Positions 5,013 to 6,230 of a stretch of 6,230 bases of DNA are shown here, one piece after another (position 1 is the first letter of the stretch; every line of letters begins with the position of its first letter). This DNA is from Nitrospira sp. (GTDB lineage Bacteria; Nitrospirota; Nitrospiria; Nitrospirales; Nitrospiraceae), in contig JACOEF010000099.1 in NCBI GenBank assembly GCA_024998705.1, forward strand, positions 1 to 6,230, written 5' to 3'. The notes under the pieces are model-generated. The model was not told the origin of the DNA and made no database searches. It saw only the letters and a program-made list of their open reading frames with translations. The position numbers were made by a program, and so were the translations under genes.

Positions 5013-5423
5013 ATGGAGGAACCGTTACAGGGGCTTCCTATCATCGTCATTACGGCGCATACGGAAGCGAAGGATATTCAGGCCGCCTATACAGCCGGCG
5101 CCACAGACTATATTCGCAAGCCGGTCATCCCGGCTGAGCTCATCGCCCGGTCGGCCAATGCGCTCAGCTTGAAACAGGAAATCGATGCCAGAAAACTTCG
5201 CGAGCAGGAACTCCTGGAGCGGACCAAAGAACTCGACCATGCGTTCGAGCAGATCACCACGCTCCATGGGACGATCCACATCTGCGCCAAGTGCAAACGT
5301 GTGAAGAGCGACGGCTCCTATTGGCAACGCGTGGAAGACTACCTACGCCGGCAGGCCCGTACCAAAGTCACCGAGGCCGTCTGCGAGACCTGTTTGCATA
5401 AGGCCTATCCTCACCTGAAATAA
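5013..5423 (+). CDS. C-terminal half of the split regulator, with double-CxxC tail
   Basis: An open frame of 136 residues begins with an ATG that directly abuts the TGA. Residues 8-55 are receiver strands 4-5 and the last helix (T14, K36). Residues 56-85 form a charged, probably coiled-coil helix. Residues 88-136 carry C91-x2-C94 and C124-x2-C127 around a YWxxxExYL motif. This matches a tail often seen after receiver or PAS domains (PICxxCKxIRxxxGxWxxxExY...CPxC) and is probably metal-binding. The nearest GGAGG (4991-4995) is 17 bases before the ATG, too far for good initiation, so expression would depend on reinitiation or readthrough. A stable separate product is doubtful. Confidence 0.45.
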   Translation: MEEPLQGLPIIVITAHTEAKDIQAAYTAGATDYIRKPVIPAELIARSANALSLKQEIDARKLREQELLERTKELDHAFEQITTLHGTIHICAKCKRVKSDGSYWQRVEDYLRRQARTKVTEAVCETCLHKAYPHLK

Positions 5424-5426
5424 CGA

Positions 5427-5454
5427 CGTCCCCGTCACGGACGCCTTTTCTCTT
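5427..5454 (+). terminator. Candidate intrinsic terminator after the response regulator
   Basis: CGTCC (5427-5431) pairs with GGACG (5439-5443) over a 7-base loop and is followed by TTTTCTCTT (5446-5454), starting 4 bases after the regulator's stop. The stem is short but all Watson-Crick and GC-rich. It runs into the 3' end of the convergent gene on the other strand, so part of that gene's coding sequence would double as the terminator. Confidence 0.4.
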
Positions 5455-6124
5455 CGACCTCCGACACAAACTCCACCGCCTCACCGCGCACCACCGGCAT
5501 GATCATCCCCTGCCCTTCTACTTCGTGAGAAAAATCGTAGATCAACGACTCCTCCGGAATCAGCCGACCGAGCATCAGCACCGAAACGGGAACAGGCCTC
5601 CCCTGCCGGGCTTGCACCTTGAGACCGGCCGTATCCTCGCCGGCCAACGCGATGAGCGGCGACGGCAGATCCTCATACTTGAACCGCACCTCGCCCCATC
5701 CGGTCTGGTTGAACTTCGGCCCTAGCACGACATGAAATCCGCCCTCCTGTTCATCGAACCCGGACAATTCGCCAAGCCAGACAAACGCAATCAGCCATTG
5801 TAACGGCGCCTTCCCTTCACGCTTGGCATCGCGCTCGCGGTTCAACGCGAACAGTCGCTCATCGTGGCCCGGATCATCGTGCCCCTGCCCATAGACCGTG
5901 GCCCAATCAGGCGGTGCGCCTTCCAGCTCCACAAGAAACTGTTCAATCGATTGAGGATCGAGGAGACGATGCGTGTGAGCGGGAAAGGCCGCCAGAGCAG
6001 CCGCCATCTCCTTGCGTAACGGCCGGATGCCGGACGCTTCGTCCGCCCGCGTAATGGCGGGAACCAGGCACCCCAATAGCAGGAGGGCGACCGCGAGGCG
6101 AACCCGTCTGTCGAGGCGACTCAT
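5435..6124 (-). CDS. Exported hypothetical protein, 229 residues
   Basis: I do not recognise this family. The N-terminus is a clear export signal: RLDRR, then hydrophobic LAVALLLLGCLVPAI, then TRADEA. Either signal peptidase I cuts near ITRA/DEA, or LLGC with C19 acts as a lipobox; Leu two positions before the Cys makes the lipobox atypical. The mature part has a helical first half (MAAALAAFPAH...; IEQFLVELEG), an acidic, His-rich patch (YGQGHDDPGHDERLF, 78-92) and a beta-rich second half (GWGEVRFKYEDLPSPLIAL; VPVSVLMLGRLIPEESLIYDF). Likely periplasmic or lipid-anchored. The start ATG (6124-6122) lacks a strong Shine-Dalgarno but lies 4 bases after the stop of the upstream same-strand gene, suggesting translational coupling in an operon. 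Its stop is 11 bases from that of the convergent response regulator. Confidence 0.75.
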   Translation of the reverse strand: MSRLDRRVRLAVALLLLGCLVPAITRADEASGIRPLRKEMAAALAAFPAHTHRLLDPQSIEQFLVELEGAPPDWATVYGQGHDDPGHDERLFALNRERDAKREGKAPLQWLIAFVWLGELSGFDEQEGGFHVVLGPKFNQTGWGEVRFKYEDLPSPLIALAGEDTAGLKVQARQGRPVPVSVLMLGRLIPEESLIYDFSHEVEGQGMIMPVVRGEAVEFVSEVEEKRRP

Positions 6125-6128
6125 GGAC

Positions 6129-6230
6129 TCAGGCGGCAGACACCGACACCCGTTGAAACAACTCGCGAAGGTCTTTTGTGGCCGGATGGTCCCACGACAA
6201 CACGCCCATGTCCACCAGAACCTGCAGTCG
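6129..6230 (-). CDS. C-terminal end of an upstream gene, cut by the window edge
   Basis: On the minus strand a frame is open from the right edge to a TGA at 6131-6129. It encodes 33 residues in two pieces, RLQVLVDMGVLSWDHP then ATKDLRELFQRVSVSAA, which look like natural protein sequence. It ends 4 bases before the start of the exported hypothetical protein, the spacing of a co-transcribed pair. Too little is visible to name a family. Confidence 0.55.
   Translation of the reverse strand, partial: RLQVLVDMGVLSWDHPATKDLRELFQRVSVSAA

Larger units (their letters stand above)
4788..5423 (+). pseudogene. Response regulator (receiver + double-CxxC tail) interrupted by an in-frame TGA
   Basis: Read through, this is a 211-position protein: one receiver domain, a charged helix, and a cysteine-containing tail. 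The receiver has the acidic pair D7-D8, phosphoacceptor D59 (DLVLMDLEMPEIDG), then, beyond the break, the beta-4 threonine in IIVITAHT and the beta-5 lysine in YIRKPV. Codon 75 is TGA (5010-5012), between CQRI and MEEPLQGLP, with no frame change, so the domain is cut between helix 3 and strand 4. At this spot related receivers commonly have Arg or Lys, and CGA to TGA is a single transition. Start ATG 4788 has GAGGG (4780-4784) just upstream. It lies 38 bases after the receiver-HPt gene, a natural phosphodonor. Alternatives to a nonsense mutation are readthrough, reinitiation at the abutting ATG 5013, or a sequencing error. There is no DNA-binding output domain. Confidence 0.75.

Noticed and set aside
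5010..5040. TGA 5010-5012 as a selenocysteine codon with a downstream SECIS element
   Set aside because: The GGAA/TTCC pairing is weak, and the position is a surface loop of a receiver where Arg or Lys is usual, with no catalytic role for selenocysteine.

Overview
The window is GC-rich, dense bacterial DNA with no RNA gene, CRISPR array or insertion sequence that I can see. The mix of genes (DUF2007, a SUMF1-fold secreted protein, a PqqC/TenA-like enzyme, a membrane module typical of sensor kinases, a response regulator with a double-CxxC tail) suits an environmental Gram-negative bacterium. Nitrospira or a relative is my best guess, from recall of family distribution only.

Layout. (1) The left edge holds the first 29 codons of a leftward gene (1-88) behind a strong Shine-Dalgarno. 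Facing away from it is a membrane-anchored BamE-like protein (261-713) with a candidate promoter. (2) 714-963 is a 250-base spacer with no gene I can support. (3) Two small leftward genes follow: a DUF2007 protein (964-1230) and an unrecognised 94-residue protein (1459-1743). (4) Starting 47 bases from the latter, in the opposite direction, is a tight two-gene unit: a PqqC/TenA-fold putative oxidoreductase (1791-2543) and, 5 bases on, an exported SUMF1-fold protein (2549-3439). (5) A two-gene phosphorelay locus follows. The first gene is a four-helix membrane module joined directly to a receiver and an HPt domain, without a kinase core (3613-4749). The second is a receiver with a double-CxxC tail, cut in two by an in-frame TGA (4788-5423). 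(6) Converging on these from the right are an exported protein of unknown function (5435-6124) and the last 33 codons of an upstream gene (6129-6230).

The most unusual part is 3613-5423. The membrane protein seems to have lost its HisKA/HATPase core in frame, leaving an 11-residue stretch that resembles the last strand of a HATPase domain. The next gene has a nonsense codon in the middle of its receiver domain. Neither gene can start a phosphorelay as read. The locus is either decaying or has been remodelled into a membrane-tethered phosphate shuttle or sink fed by a kinase encoded elsewhere. The PqqC-like/SUMF1-like pair is the second point of interest: both proteins belong to recognisable folds but lack, as far as I can align by eye, a hallmark residue of the best-known members.
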